Part shown: in pieces, positions 37,841 to 47,343 of the stretch
Layout of the letters: each line of letters opens with the position of its first letter
How positions within the stretch are numbered: the first letter of the stretch is position 1
DNA from: Faecalibacter sp. LW9
Lineage (GTDB): Bacteria > Bacteroidota > Bacteroidia > Flavobacteriales > Weeksellaceae
DNA: 64,000 nt
Reading direction: 5' to 3'
NCBI RefSeq assembly: GCF_034661295.1
Contig: NZ_CP141062.1
Span: forward strand, 1,550,001-1,614,000
Notes under the pieces: model-generated
Database searches by the model: none
Seen by the model: only the letters and a program-made list of their open reading frames with translations
What the model was told of the DNA's origin: nothing
Translations under genes and position numbers: made by a program

Positions 37841-38302
37841 ATGAATTTTTTAAATAAAGATCAAGTGAATAAAATCGCCGATGTATTAAAACAGTTATTA
37901 GCTGACGAAACAATTTTATATTTAAAAACGCGTAATGCCCATTGGAATGTTGAAGGTCCAGATTTTCAACAAGCACATGTGTATTTTGAAACGCAATATA
38001 ATGAATTGCAGTTAGTAATTGATGAGGTAGCTGAAAAAATCCGTACAAAGGATGTTTATGCACCTGCAACAATGAGTGAGTATTTGCAGTTAACTCACTT
38101 AAAAGAGAACAAAATCGACAAGCACGATAGTTTAACATTCATGCAAGAGTTATTGAATGATTATGAAATTATTATTGCTTTCTTAAATCAATCAATTGTT
38201 GAAATTGAAGATTTAAAAGATGTTTCTACTTCAGACTACTTAGTTGGTTTGTTAGAACAACATCAAAAAACTGCTTGGATGCTTAGATCGCATCTTAAAT
38301 AA
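37841..38302 (+). CDS. dps: Dps family DNA-binding ferritin-like protein
   Basis: Mini-ferritin that stores iron and protects DNA from peroxide. 153 residues. Ferroxidase signature 'LYLKTRNAHWNVEGPDFQQAHVYFETQYNELQLVIDEVAEKI' (His-x12-Asp-x3-Glu-type spacing, at about 27-70), then 'TSDYLVGLLEQHQKTAWMLRSHL' at the C terminus. Monocistronic, with an elaborate upstream region and a UUCG-loop terminator. Confidence 0.93.
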   Translation: MNFLNKDQVNKIADVLKQLLADETILYLKTRNAHWNVEGPDFQQAHVYFETQYNELQLVIDEVAEKIRTKDVYAPATMSEYLQLTHLKENKIDKHDSLTFMQELLNDYEIIIAFLNQSIVEIEDLKDVSTSDYLVGLLEQHQKTAWMLRSHLK

Positions 38303-38364
38303 AGTGAACATTATTTTACTTCATAAGTTTTTAGTGTTAATTCATATTAGTGTTAATTAGGTTG

Positions 38365-38396
38365 AGCCTTGGATTCGTCCAAGGCTTCAGCTTTTT
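38365..38396 (+). terminator. Terminator hairpin with TTCG tetraloop after dps
   Basis: AGCCTTGGA (38365-38373), loop TTCG, TCCAAGGCT (38378-38386), then T5 a few bases on. Confidence 0.75.
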
Positions 38397-38418
38397 ATAG
38401 AAGTATGTAAAAATAATA

Positions 38419-38451
38419 AATCCCATTCAAATGTTGAATGGGATTTTTTTT
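38419..38451. terminator. Convergent terminator dps / kup
   Basis: 12-bp perfect arms AATCCCATTCAA and complement (38419-38430, 38434-38445) with a T-run on the plus strand and T-rich sequence on the minus strand. Confidence 0.85.
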
Positions 38452-40396
38452 ATTTAATGCGATGGAGTTCGATTTTATTCTTAGAATGTAAGTATAAAGG
38501 AACCTGTTCAATAATTACATCATTTTTCTCTAATCCAAAACTCTTGACAATATTGTATTCAATCTTTTTAATTAAAGCATAGCATTTTAATGTAAATAAT
38601 TCTTGTAACGTTAAAGAGCTTTCAATCGAAGGAAATTTTTGTAATAATATAAATTTCATATCAGGGTCAATGTTGTACTTTTTCAGGTTAGGTTGGAGGT
38701 ACTTGAGTTCCAATTCTCCCGATAAATACAATTCATGAATAATTTTTTTGATGTATAATTCTGTTTTAGGTTGGATGCGAAACCCGATATGAAAGATAAT
38801 TTTATAGATTTTTTTGGGTTCAATTTCAATTAATTCATAATTCAATGTATAAGGCTGATTGGTGCGAACAATATTGACAAACCAATACATATCCGCACGT
38901 TTAGGTCTGCGGGATAAAATGGAATTGATAATGTTCTTTTCAATCTTATTTTTTTTGTTCGATTTCGTAAAATAGAACAACAAGGTCGAATATTTGTTGA
39001 CCGTTTTATCTTCGCTTAATTCCGATAAAATGCTTTTATACTCTTTTAAACTGACAAATTCCAAGTTTCTTTCATTTAATATTTTTCCATAATAAGTAGA
39101 ATACATAATGATAATGAATATTAAACTAATGCTTAATGCAACATAACCTCCTTCTTGAAATTTTAACACATTTGCGGTAAAGAATGAAAATTCAATGATA
39201 GCAAAAATGAAAATAATAAGGGATGTAATAAGTGGAGGTAATTTTTTATACAGGATAAGATAATAAGCCAACAAATAGGTAGTCATTAACATCGTTACTG
39301 TAATGGCTAAACCATAGGCTGCTTCCATATATTCGGAACTTTGGAAATATAAAACGACAAATACACATCCAGCCCATAGCATAAAGTTAATGGTAGGAAT
39401 ATAAATTTGACTTTTTTCTTCATTAGGCTGAACGACCATCGTTCGGGGTCAAAGTCCAATATTAATTGCTTCGTTAATCAATGTAAATGATCCTGTAATT
39501 AATGCTTGAGAGGCAATAATAGCGGCACAAGTCGCAATGATGATTCCAGGAAGTAATAAAAATTCGGGCAACATCCCAAAAAATGGATTTTGATTATTTA
39601 AAAAATCAAAGTTACCGTGCATTAACCATGCGGCCTGTCCTAAGTAATTAATTACTAATGCTAACTTAACATAAATCCAGCTGATTCGAATGTTATTTTT
39701 TCCGCAATGGCCTAAGTCGGAATATAAGGCTTCAGCCCCTGTGGTACATAAAAATACGGCTCCAAGTAGCCAAAATCCTTGTGGATAATTTACTAATAAA
39801 TCGTACGCATAATAGGGATTAAGGCTTTTAAGAATTTCGGGATATTTCGAAATCATATATATTCCTACTGAGAGTAAGAAGCTAAACCAAATAAACATCA
39901 TGGGACCAAAAATTTTGCCCACTTTTGAAGTTCCTGAACGTTGAACTAGAAATAATAAGGTTAATATCGAAATGACAATGGGTAAAATTGGAATATCTTC
40001 CATCCCTTTTATAAATCGTAATCCTTCCACAGCAGAAGTTACTGAAACTGGAGGTGTAATAATTCCATCTACTAATAGCATAGTTGCTCCAATAATAGTA
40101 GGGATAATTAATTTCTTTCCTTTTTTATTGATTAAAGAATATAAAGAAATAATTCCACCTTCACCATTATTGTCTGCTTGCAAGGTGAGCCAAATGTATT
40201 TGATCGTGGTTTGAAAGAACAGTGTCCAGAAGATACATGAAACTCCACCATATACGATTTGTTCGGAAATTTCTCTTTTTCCAATGATGGCTTTCATTAC
40301 ATACAAAGGACTGGTTCCGATATCACCGAATATAATTCCAAAGGTGATAAACAATGACGCAGCGGTGATTTTTTCTTTTGTGCTATGATGACGCAT
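38450..40396 (-). pseudogene. kup: Kup-type potassium transporter interrupted by in-frame TGA
   Basis: Low-affinity K+ uptake permease of the KUP/HAK family, 648 codons (normal length) with TGA at 39449-39451 (codon 316). The first part has 'FGIIFGDIGTSPLYVMKAI' (family selectivity motif), 'NNGEGGIISLYSLI', 'AVFLCTTGAEALYSDLGHCGK' and about seven helices. Just after 'TLINEAINIGL' the frame reads stop, then PRTMVVQPNEEKSQIYIPTINFMLW and the remaining helices plus the cytoplasmic domain. KUP proteins normally read LWPR here, so TGG to TGA is the direct explanation. Both halves are otherwise well preserved. It is divergent from marR. Confidence 0.9.
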
Positions 40397-40665
40397 AACG
40401 AATAAATTTATGGTGCTAATGTAGCTTTAACTTTGATGCCGAATTATACCTTTTATTTATAATTCATATCTTTTAATTTTGAAGTAAATTGATAATAATG
40501 GTGTATAAATACGTTATAAGATTAGAATATTCTTGGATGAATAAAACTATTATTGTATATTAATAAAGGTATTTGTTGTTGTAGGATTAGTTGTTTGAAA
40601 ATGATATTTCTAACTGATGAAGATTTATCGAGAGAAAAAAATATTAATTTTTTAAATTTACTATG

Positions 40666-40694
40666 CTTGCATAATAAAAATTCATTTATATTTG
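40666..40694 (+). promoter_or_regulatory. Promoter of the MarR / beta-oxidation operon (CTTG-N17-TATATTTG)
   Basis: CTTG at 40666-40669 and a perfect TAnnTTTG at 40687-40694, 20 bp before the marR ATG. Confidence 0.6.
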
Positions 40695-40695
40695 T

Positions 40696-40705
40696 TGTAT
40701 ATACA
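40696..40705. promoter_or_regulatory. Palindrome TGTATATACA over the predicted start site, candidate MarR operator
   Basis: A perfect 10-bp palindrome directly after the -7 element and before the marR start. Self-binding of MarR proteins at such sites is common; direct evidence is lacking. Confidence 0.35.
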
Positions 40706-40714
40706 CTAAGGTAA

Positions 40715-41158
40715 ATGTTGAAAGAGACTTTAACAATAGATTATTTATTAAGATCAACTTGGTTAGCGGTGCAGAAAATGTATAATGAACAAGCCAGTGA
40801 GTACGACTCAACAATGGTATATGCATTTACATTACTTTCGATCGATCCGAAAACAGGAACACCAAGTACTTCTTTGGGTCCAAAAATGGGGATTGAGCCA
40901 ACAAGTTTATCACGAACATTAAATAATTTGGAAGAACGAAAATTTATCGTTCGTAAACCAAATCCAGAAGATGGTAGAAGTGTTTTGATTACATTAACAG
41001 AAGAAGGACTTCATATGAGAAATGTATCGAAACAATTCGTACTTCAGTTTAATAATGCGATTAATGAAAATATAGAACCCGAAAAAATGAAAATATTTTT
41101 TGAGGTAATGACAAAAATTAATCACTTAATATCAGACCGAAAAATATTCAAAAAATAA
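40715..41158 (+). CDS. MarR family transcriptional regulator
   Basis: 147 residues with a MarR winged helix: 'LLSIDPKTGTPSTSLGPKMGIEPTSLSRTLNNLEERKFIVRKPNPEDGRSVLITLTEEG', including the recognition helix and the basic wing 'PEDGRSVLI'. It is the first gene of the fatty-acid beta-oxidation operon, 2 bp before the multifunctional enzyme, and so probably represses it in response to a fatty acid or acyl-CoA. Confidence 0.9.
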   Translation: MLKETLTIDYLLRSTWLAVQKMYNEQASEYDSTMVYAFTLLSIDPKTGTPSTSLGPKMGIEPTSLSRTLNNLEERKFIVRKPNPEDGRSVLITLTEEGLHMRNVSKQFVLQFNNAINENIEPEKMKIFFEVMTKINHLISDRKIFKK

Positions 41159-41160
41159 TT

Positions 41161-43560
41161 ATGAGAAGACACATTAAACACGTTACTGTATTAGGGTCAG
41201 GAGTAATGGGTTCAGGTATTGCATGTCATTTTGCAAATATTGGAGTCGAAGTCCTGATGTTAGATATGGTGCCTCGCGAGCTTACGCCACAAGAGCAAGC
41301 GAAAGGGTTGACTTTAGAAGATAAAGTTGTTCGTAACAGAACTGCCCAATCTCATCTAGATGCAGCGCTTAAAAGCAATCCTTCCCCAATTTACGACAAA
41401 GCATTCGCTTCGCGTATAACTGTAGGTAACTTCGATGATGATTTAGAGAAAATCAAAAATTCGGATTGGGTGATCGAAGTAATCATCGAAAGATTGGACA
41501 TCAAACAAGCAATGTTCGAAAAAGTAGATGCTTTACGTAAACCAGGAACATTAGTGACATCAAATACATCAGGAATTCCAATTCATATGATGTCGGAAGG
41601 AAGATCAGAAGATTTCCAGAAACATTTCTGCGGAACACACTTCTTCAATCCTCCTCGTTACTTAAAATTATTTGAAGTCATTCCAGGTCCAAAAACAAAT
41701 CAAGCAGTGATTGATTTCTTCATGAATTATGCTGGTTTATTCTTAGGGAAAACAGCGGTTTTATGTAAAGATACACCTGGATTTATCGGAAATAGAGTAG
41801 GGGTTTACTCGATGGCAAAAGTAATGGAACTAACACAAGAGTTAGGGCTTACAATCGAAGAAGCAGATACTTTAACAGGATCTATTTTAGGTCGTCCTAA
41901 AACGGGAACATTCAAATTAGGAGATTTAGTTGGTTTGGATACGGCGTATAACGTAACAAAAGGGTTACAACAAAATACGACGGGAGACCAAATGATTCAA
42001 GATTTAAAAGATTCTAAATTCTTAGAATTCTTAATCGAGAATAAATTCTTAGGAGATAAATCAAAAAAAGGATTCTATTATAAAGAAGTTGATAAAGAAG
42101 GAAATACAAATCGTTTCGCTTTAGACTTAGATACGTTAGAATACCGTCCGATGGAGCGTGCGAAAGTTGGTGCAGTTGAAGCTGCAAAACAAGCAGGTTC
42201 TACAAAAAATAAATTAGCCGCTTTATTAAAAGCGGATGGAAAACACGGCGATTTAATTCGTAAACATTTTGCATCATTATTTGCGTATGTTTCTCAACGT
42301 GTTCCGGAAATTACAGATGTATTTTATCCAATCGATGACGCGATTCGTACAGGTTATGCTTGGAAATATGGTCCTTTCGAAACATGGGATTATGTTGGTT
42401 TAGTAAAAGGAATCGAATTAATTGAATCAGAAGGTTACCAAGTAGCAGAATGGGTTAAAGAATTAGCGGCAACTGGCGCAGATGCTTTCTACAAAGTAGA
42501 AGGTGGTAAAAAATTATTTTATAACCAAAACTCAAAACAATTCGAACCAATTCCTGGTCAAGATGCATTCATCATTTTAGATAACATCCGTAAGACTAAC
42601 GAAATTTGGTCGAACAAAGAAGCTTCTGTTCAAGATTTAGGTGATGGAATCATCAACTTAGAATTCCGTTCAAAAATGAATTCTTTAGGAGGTGGTGTTT
42701 TACAAGGAATCAACAAAGCCATCGAATTAGCAGAAAAAGACCACAGAGGTTTAGTGATCGGTAATCAAGCAGATAATTTCTCAGTAGGAGCAAATTTAGC
42801 GATGATCATGATGATGGCTGCCGAGCAAGATTGGTGGGATTTAAATATGGCCATCAAAATGTTCCAAGATACAATGATGCGTGTGCGTTACTCGGATATT
42901 CCAGTAATTGTTGCGCCTCACGGAATGACATTAGGTGGTGGATGTGAAATGACGATGCATGCGGATAAAGTAGTTGCAGCTGCTGAAACATACATCGGAT
43001 TAGTTGAAGTTGGTGTTGGTCTGATCCCTGGTGGAGGTGGATCGAAAGAATTTGCTTTACGTGCAGCTAAAAATGTATTAGCCGATGACGTGAAAACAAA
43101 TCACTTAAGAGATGCGTTCATGAACATCGCAATGGCAAAAGTAGCTACTTCTGCTTACGAAGCGAAAAACATGGGAATTATTCGTGAACAAGACATTATC
43201 GTAGTGGATAAAGATCGTCAAATCGCAGAAGCGAAGAAACATGCAATCATTATGGCTGAAGCGGGATACACACGCCCAATCAAGCAAAAAGTGAAAGTAT
43301 TAGGACGCGAAGCACAAGGGATGTTCTACGTAGGAACTGACCAATTAGTAGCAGGACGTTACGCTTCAGATCACGATCGTTTAATCGCGAATAAATTAGG
43401 ATATGTGATGACGGGTGGAAACTTATCAGAAGCAACAGAAGTATCAGAACAATACTTACTAGACTTAGAAAGAGAAGTGTTCTTATCATTATGTGGTGAA
43501 CGAAAAACGTTAGAGCGTATCCAACACATGTTAAAAACAGGTAAACCATTACGTAACTAA
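41161..43560 (+). CDS. 3-hydroxyacyl-CoA dehydrogenase / enoyl-CoA hydratase fusion
   Basis: Bifunctional beta-oxidation enzyme, 799 residues. The dehydrogenase part comes first: Rossmann 'VLGSGVMGSGIACHFANIGVEVLMLD', 'NTSGIPI', 'FCGTHFFNPPRYLKLFEVIPG' (catalytic His), 'CKDTPGFIGNRVG'. The hydratase/isomerase (crotonase) part is at about 490-720: 'IINLEFRSKMNSLGGGVLQGI', 'NFSVGANLAMIMMM', 'GMTLGGGCEMTMHADKVVA', 'YIGLVEVGVGLIPGGGG'. This order is reversed relative to E. coli FadB and is the usual form in Bacteroidota. It works with the thiolase and acyl-CoA dehydrogenase downstream. Confidence 0.93.
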   Translation: MRRHIKHVTVLGSGVMGSGIACHFANIGVEVLMLDMVPRELTPQEQAKGLTLEDKVVRNRTAQSHLDAALKSNPSPIYDKAFASRITVGNFDDDLEKIKNSDWVIEVIIERLDIKQAMFEKVDALRKPGTLVTSNTSGIPIHMMSEGRSEDFQKHFCGTHFFNPPRYLKLFEVIPGPKTNQAVIDFFMNYAGLFLGKTAVLCKDTPGFIGNRVGVYSMAKVMELTQELGLTIEEADTLTGSILGRPKTGTFKLGDLVGLDTAYNVTKGLQQNTTGDQMIQDLKDSKFLEFLIENKFLGDKSKKGFYYKEVDKEGNTNRFALDLDTLEYRPMERAKVGAVEAAKQAGSTKNKLAALLKADGKHGDLIRKHFASLFAYVSQRVPEITDVFYPIDDAIRTGYAWKYGPFETWDYVGLVKGIELIESEGYQVAEWVKELAATGADAFYKVEGGKKLFYNQNSKQFEPIPGQDAFIILDNIRKTNEIWSNKEASVQDLGDGIINLEFRSKMNSLGGGVLQGINKAIELAEKDHRGLVIGNQADNFSVGANLAMIMMMAAEQDWWDLNMAIKMFQDTMMRVRYSDIPVIVAPHGMTLGGGCEMTMHADKVVAAAETYIGLVEVGVGLIPGGGGSKEFALRAAKNVLADDVKTNHLRDAFMNIAMAKVATSAYEAKNMGIIREQDIIVVDKDRQIAEAKKHAIIMAEAGYTRPIKQKVKVLGREAQGMFYVGTDQLVAGRYASDHDRLIANKLGYVMTGGNLSEATEVSEQYLLDLEREVFLSLCGERKTLERIQHMLKTGKPLRN

Positions 43561-43568
43561 AATTTAGT

Positions 43569-43595
43569 ATTGAGATTTTAGAAATTAGAATTGAG
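43569..43595. repeat. Heptad-type repeat, left border of the IVP-like gene
   Basis: Contains TTAGAAATTAGAATTGAGA (from about 43578), identical over 19 bases to part of the repeat in the 16S-tRNA spacer. It runs into the ATG of the next gene. Confidence 0.65.
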
Positions 43596-43955
43596 ATGCA
43601 TAAACTTGAAGATTTAAAAATTTGGAACAAAGCGATCGAACTTTCGAAAGAAGTTTATTTGCTGTGCCAAAATTTACCTCAAGATGAAAAGTTTGGGCTG
43701 ATCAATCAATTAAAAAGATCAGCGATTTCTATTCCTTCCAATATTGCAGAAGGGGCAGGTAGAAATTCAAATAGAGAATTTATTCAGTTTTTAGGAATTG
43801 CGAATGGTTCAACATATGAGTTACAAACGCAAATAATTTTATGCGAAGCGTTGAATTTGCTTTCTCAAAATCAAATCAAGAATGTTCTTGAATTGATTAG
43901 TGAAGTTCAGAAAATGAATTATGTATTTCAACAGAAACTTAAATCTAATATCTAA
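43596..43955 (+). CDS. Four-helix bundle protein (23S rRNA intervening-sequence protein family)
   Basis: 119 residues: 'LEDLKIWNKAIELSKEVYLL', 'FGLINQLKRSAISIPSNIAEGAGR', 'EFIQFLGIANGSTYELQTQI', matching the S23/IVP family found in rRNA intervening sequences and as free-standing genes in Bacteroidota. Function unknown; the family forms pentamers with a basic face and may bind nucleic acid. It sits between the two core beta-oxidation genes, with which it has no metabolic link, and is bordered on both sides by heptanucleotide repeats, suggesting insertion of a small gene cassette. Confidence 0.85.
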   Translation: MHKLEDLKIWNKAIELSKEVYLLCQNLPQDEKFGLINQLKRSAISIPSNIAEGAGRNSNREFIQFLGIANGSTYELQTQIILCEALNLLSQNQIKNVLELISEVQKMNYVFQQKLKSNI

Positions 43956-43977
43956 CATCTAATATCTAACATCTAAA
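43944..43977. repeat. Tandem heptanucleotide ATCTAAY, right border of the IVP-like gene
   Basis: Five tandem copies of ATCTAAT/ATCTAAC, overlapping the gene's stop codon. Read on the other strand the unit is RTTAGAT, the same family as the left border, so the gene lies between inverted arms. Confidence 0.75.
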
Positions 43978-43987
43978 TTAAAAAAAA

Positions 43988-45169
43988 ATGAAACAAGCAT
44001 ATATTGTTACAGGATATAGAACAGCAGTAGGTAAAGCACCAAAAGGAACTTTACGTTTTACGCGCCCAGACGAATTAGCGGCGACTGTTCTGAAACGTTT
44101 AATGGAGGATTATCCAACATTAGATCCAGCACGTATCGACGATTTAATCGTGGGATGTGCAATGCCAGAAGCTGAACAAGGTTTGAATATGGCACGTTTA
44201 ATCTCATTAATGGGATTAAGCACAGATAAAGTTCCAGGAGTAACCGTAAACCGTTACTGTGCATCAGGTTCTGAAGCCATTGCATTAGCAGCGGCTAAAA
44301 TTAGAACTGGAATGGCAGAATGTATCATAGCTGGTGGAGCAGAATCGATGTCATATATTCCCATGGGAGGGTATAAACCAATTCCAGAAACGGATATGGC
44401 AAAAGATAACCCAGATTACTACTGGGGAATGGGGTTAACAGCTGAAGCGGTTGCTAATGAATTCAAAGTTTCTCGTGAAGAGCAAGATTTATTTGCATTC
44501 AACTCGCACCAAAAAGCATTAAAAGCATTAGCAGAAGGAAAATTTGATGCTCAAATCGTTCCGGTTGAGGTGGAATATAATTTCTTAGACGCAAACGAAA
44601 AAATCCAAACAAAGAAAACAATCTTCAAACAAGACGAAGGACCACGTGCAGACACTTCATTAGAAGGTTTAGCAAAATTACGTCCAGTATTCGCGAATGG
44701 AGGTTCAGTTACAGCTGGTAACTCATCTCAAATGTCAGACGGTGCTGCTTTCGTTATGGTCATGTCTGAAGATATGGTAAAAGAATTAGGATTAGAGCCT
44801 GTTGCCCGCTTAGTATCTTATGCAACGGTAGGTTTAGCGCCTCGTATCATGGGAATGGGGCCTTTATATGCGATTCCAAAAGCATTAGAGCAAGCAGGAT
44901 TACAATTGCAAGACATCGATTTATTCGAGTTAAATGAGGCATTCGCTTCTCAATCGGTTGCAATTATGCGCGAATTAGAGATGGATGCAGCTAAAGTGAA
45001 CGTGAATGGTGGTGCCATCGCATTAGGTCACCCACTAGGATGTTCAGGTACAAAATTAACGGTGCAATTAATGCATGAAATGGAAGCACGTAAAGCGAAA
45101 TACGGTATGGTAACGATGTGTGTCGGAACTGGACAAGGTGCTGCTTCTGTTTTCGAATACTTAAAATAA
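43988..45169 (+). CDS. fadA: Acetyl-CoA C-acyltransferase (thiolase)
   Basis: Final beta-oxidation step, thiolytic release of acetyl-CoA. 393 residues. Acyl-accepting Cys91 in 'TVNRYCASGSEAIALA'; catalytic His in 'GGAIALGHPLGCSG'; second Cys in 'MVTMCVGTGQGAASVFE'. 'AGGAESMSYIPMGG' is also typical. It follows the IVP-like gene by 32 bp and is ended by its own hairpin. Confidence 0.94.
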   Translation: MKQAYIVTGYRTAVGKAPKGTLRFTRPDELAATVLKRLMEDYPTLDPARIDDLIVGCAMPEAEQGLNMARLISLMGLSTDKVPGVTVNRYCASGSEAIALAAAKIRTGMAECIIAGGAESMSYIPMGGYKPIPETDMAKDNPDYYWGMGLTAEAVANEFKVSREEQDLFAFNSHQKALKALAEGKFDAQIVPVEVEYNFLDANEKIQTKKTIFKQDEGPRADTSLEGLAKLRPVFANGGSVTAGNSSQMSDGAAFVMVMSEDMVKELGLEPVARLVSYATVGLAPRIMGMGPLYAIPKALEQAGLQLQDIDLFELNEAFASQSVAIMRELEMDAAKVNVNGGAIALGHPLGCSGTKLTVQLMHEMEARKAKYGMVTMCVGTGQGAASVFEYLK

Positions 45170-45180
45170 CATAATGCGGT

Positions 45181-45223
45181 GTGAGACCGATGAGCTTCAA
45201 AACCGATTTGGTCTCACTTTTTT
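45181..45223 (+). terminator. Terminator after fadA
   Basis: GTGAGACC (45181-45188) and GGTCTCAC (45210-45217) with T6 following. It may attenuate transcription into the acyl-CoA dehydrogenase gene. Confidence 0.75.
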
Positions 45224-45258
45224 CAAAACATTTTCATAACCATAAAAAAATTATTATA

Positions 45259-47061
45259 ATGTCTACAAATCCAAACAGATTAATTGGAGGTCAATACTTA
45301 ATCAAAGACGCTTCATACAACGATATCTTTACTTACGAAGATTTATCAGAAGAACAACAAATGATTTTGCAATCAGCAAAAGAGTTTATCGACAAAGAAG
45401 TTGTTCCAAATAAACACAGAATTGAGAAAAAAGATTATGCGTTAATCGAAGAATTAATGCGTAAAATCGGAGAGTTAGGATTGTTAGGGATTTCAGTTCC
45501 TGAAGAATACGGTGGATTAGGAATGGGATTCGTAACAACAATGTTAGTGTGCGATTACATTTCGGGTGCAACAGGTTCTTTAGCAACTGCTTTCGGTGCG
45601 CATACAGGAATTGGAACAATGCCAATTTTGTTATACGGAACGGAAGAACAAAAACAAAAATATTTACCAAAATTAGCGACAGGTGAAGTGTTCGCTTCTT
45701 ACTGTTTAACAGAACCAGAAGCAGGTTCTGATGCGAATTCAGGAAAAACAAAAGCAACTTTATCAGAAGACGGTAAAGAATACATCATCACAGGGCAAAA
45801 AATGTGGATTACGAATGCAGGTTTCGCTGATATCTTCATTGTATTCGCACGCATCGACGATGACAAAAACATTACTGGATTTATCGTAGAAAAAGATAAA
45901 GCAGGGGACGGATTCTCTTTAGGAGAGGAAGAAGATAAATTAGGAATTGTTTCTTCATCTACACGTCAAGTGTTCTTAAACGAAGTTCGTGTTCCAGTAG
46001 AGAACATGTTAGGAGAAAGAGATGGAGGATTCAAAATCGCGATGAATGCCTTAAACGTAGGGCGTATCAAATTAGGTGCGGCTTGTTTAGATGCACAACG
46101 TCGGGTGTTGGACAACGCTTTGCAATATGCTTCTGAAAGAAAGCAATTTGGTGTTTCAATCAATACATTTGGCGCAATTAAAGAAAAATTAGCGGATATG
46201 GCGGTTGCTACATTTACATCAGAAGCGGGTGCTTACCGTGCAGCGAAAGATGTAGAAGATGCAATTGCAGATAATGTAGCGAAAGGAATGGCGCATAATG
46301 AGGCTGAATTAAAAGGAATCGAAGAGTACGCAATTGAAGCTTCGATCTTAAAAGTTTGGATTTCTGAGGCAGCTCAAGTGGCTTCTGATCAAGGGATTCA
46401 AATTTATGGAGGAATGGGGTACTCAAAAGAGATGCCAATGGAATCCGCTTGGAGAGATGCGCGTATTTCGAGAATCTATGAGGGTACAAACGAAATCAAC
46501 ACTTTATTATGTGTTTCGATGTTGGTAAAACGTGCGTTCAAAGGGAAATTAGATTTAATGACGCCTGCTATGGGAATTGCAAACGAATTAATGTCGATTC
46601 CTTCTTTCGATATTCCAGATTATTCTGAATTATTCGCACAAGAAAAAGAAATCATTGCGAACTTAAAGAAAGTATTCTTTATGGTGGCTGGTGCAGCTTT
46701 ACAAAAGTTTGGAGCGAATCTAGAGCAACACCAACAGCTGATCATTGCAGCTTCTCGTATCATGCAAGAAATTTATATGGTGGAGTCGGCAATGTTACGT
46801 GCAGATAAATTAGCAAATGCTAAAGGTGCTGATGCAGCGAAGAATGCAGAGAAATTAGTGCAATTACAATTGTTCAAATCGGTTGAAATTATTAAAACTG
46901 AGGCAACGCGTGGAATTATTTCATTCACAGAAGGTGATGAGCAACGCATGATGTTATCAGGATTAAGAAGATTTACACGTTACAACGAATATCCAAATGT
47001 AGTCAACTTAAAAACAGAAATTGCAGATTTATTAATCGCTGAAAATAAATATACGTTCTAA
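45259..47061 (+). CDS. Acyl-CoA dehydrogenase
   Basis: FAD enzyme for the first beta-oxidation step. 600 residues from ATG 45259 (MSTNPNRLIGGQYLI); an upstream reading to 45181 passes through the terminator and is rejected. Domains: N-terminal helical ('LSEEQQMILQSAKEFIDKEVVP'), beta middle ('YCLTEPEAGSDANSGKTKA', 'ITGQKMWITNAGFADIF'), C-terminal helical ('RKQFGVSINTFGAIKEKLADM', 'IQIYGGMGYSKEMPMESAWRDARISRIYEGTNEI'). An extra C-terminal region of about 170 residues makes it the long, VLCAD-like form seen in Bacteroidota. Confidence 0.93.
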   Translation: MSTNPNRLIGGQYLIKDASYNDIFTYEDLSEEQQMILQSAKEFIDKEVVPNKHRIEKKDYALIEELMRKIGELGLLGISVPEEYGGLGMGFVTTMLVCDYISGATGSLATAFGAHTGIGTMPILLYGTEEQKQKYLPKLATGEVFASYCLTEPEAGSDANSGKTKATLSEDGKEYIITGQKMWITNAGFADIFIVFARIDDDKNITGFIVEKDKAGDGFSLGEEEDKLGIVSSSTRQVFLNEVRVPVENMLGERDGGFKIAMNALNVGRIKLGAACLDAQRRVLDNALQYASERKQFGVSINTFGAIKEKLADMAVATFTSEAGAYRAAKDVEDAIADNVAKGMAHNEAELKGIEEYAIEASILKVWISEAAQVASDQGIQIYGGMGYSKEMPMESAWRDARISRIYEGTNEINTLLCVSMLVKRAFKGKLDLMTPAMGIANELMSIPSFDIPDYSELFAQEKEIIANLKKVFFMVAGAALQKFGANLEQHQQLIIAASRIMQEIYMVESAMLRADKLANAKGADAAKNAEKLVQLQLFKSVEIIKTEATRGIISFTEGDEQRMMLSGLRRFTRYNEYPNVVNLKTEIADLLIAENKYTF

Positions 47062-47093
47062 TTGCTAGAATTATATTGTTTATGATAGTTATT

Positions 47094-47119
47094 AAAAGTG
47101 GTCAATGTTGATCACTTTT
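47094..47119 (+). terminator. Terminator after the acyl-CoA dehydrogenase gene
   Basis: AAAAGTGGTCAA and TTGATCACTTTT (one G-T pair) around two bases, followed by a T-run. Ends the beta-oxidation operon. Confidence 0.85.
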
Positions 47120-47343
47120 TTTATTTAAATGAGCAAAAGGCATACTTTGGTATGTAATTTGCATATAATAAATTAAGTACTAGTCTTTTATATAAGTTAG
47201 TTGAGTTTCATGGTACTTAAGTTTTAGTAGAGAAAAAGGCCTAAGTTAACAAATTAGCTGAGGTTTTTTTATGCTTTTTCAGAAAAAAAATTGTAAATTT
47301 ATATAGATAAATCATTGATTATTAACTTTTAAAAGAATAAATT

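Larger units (their letters stand above)
40397..40714. other. Divergent intergenic region kup / marR
   Basis: 318 bp, AT-rich. The marR promoter and a palindrome near its right end are listed separately. I see no gene and no clear kup promoter on the minus strand. Confidence 0.5.
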
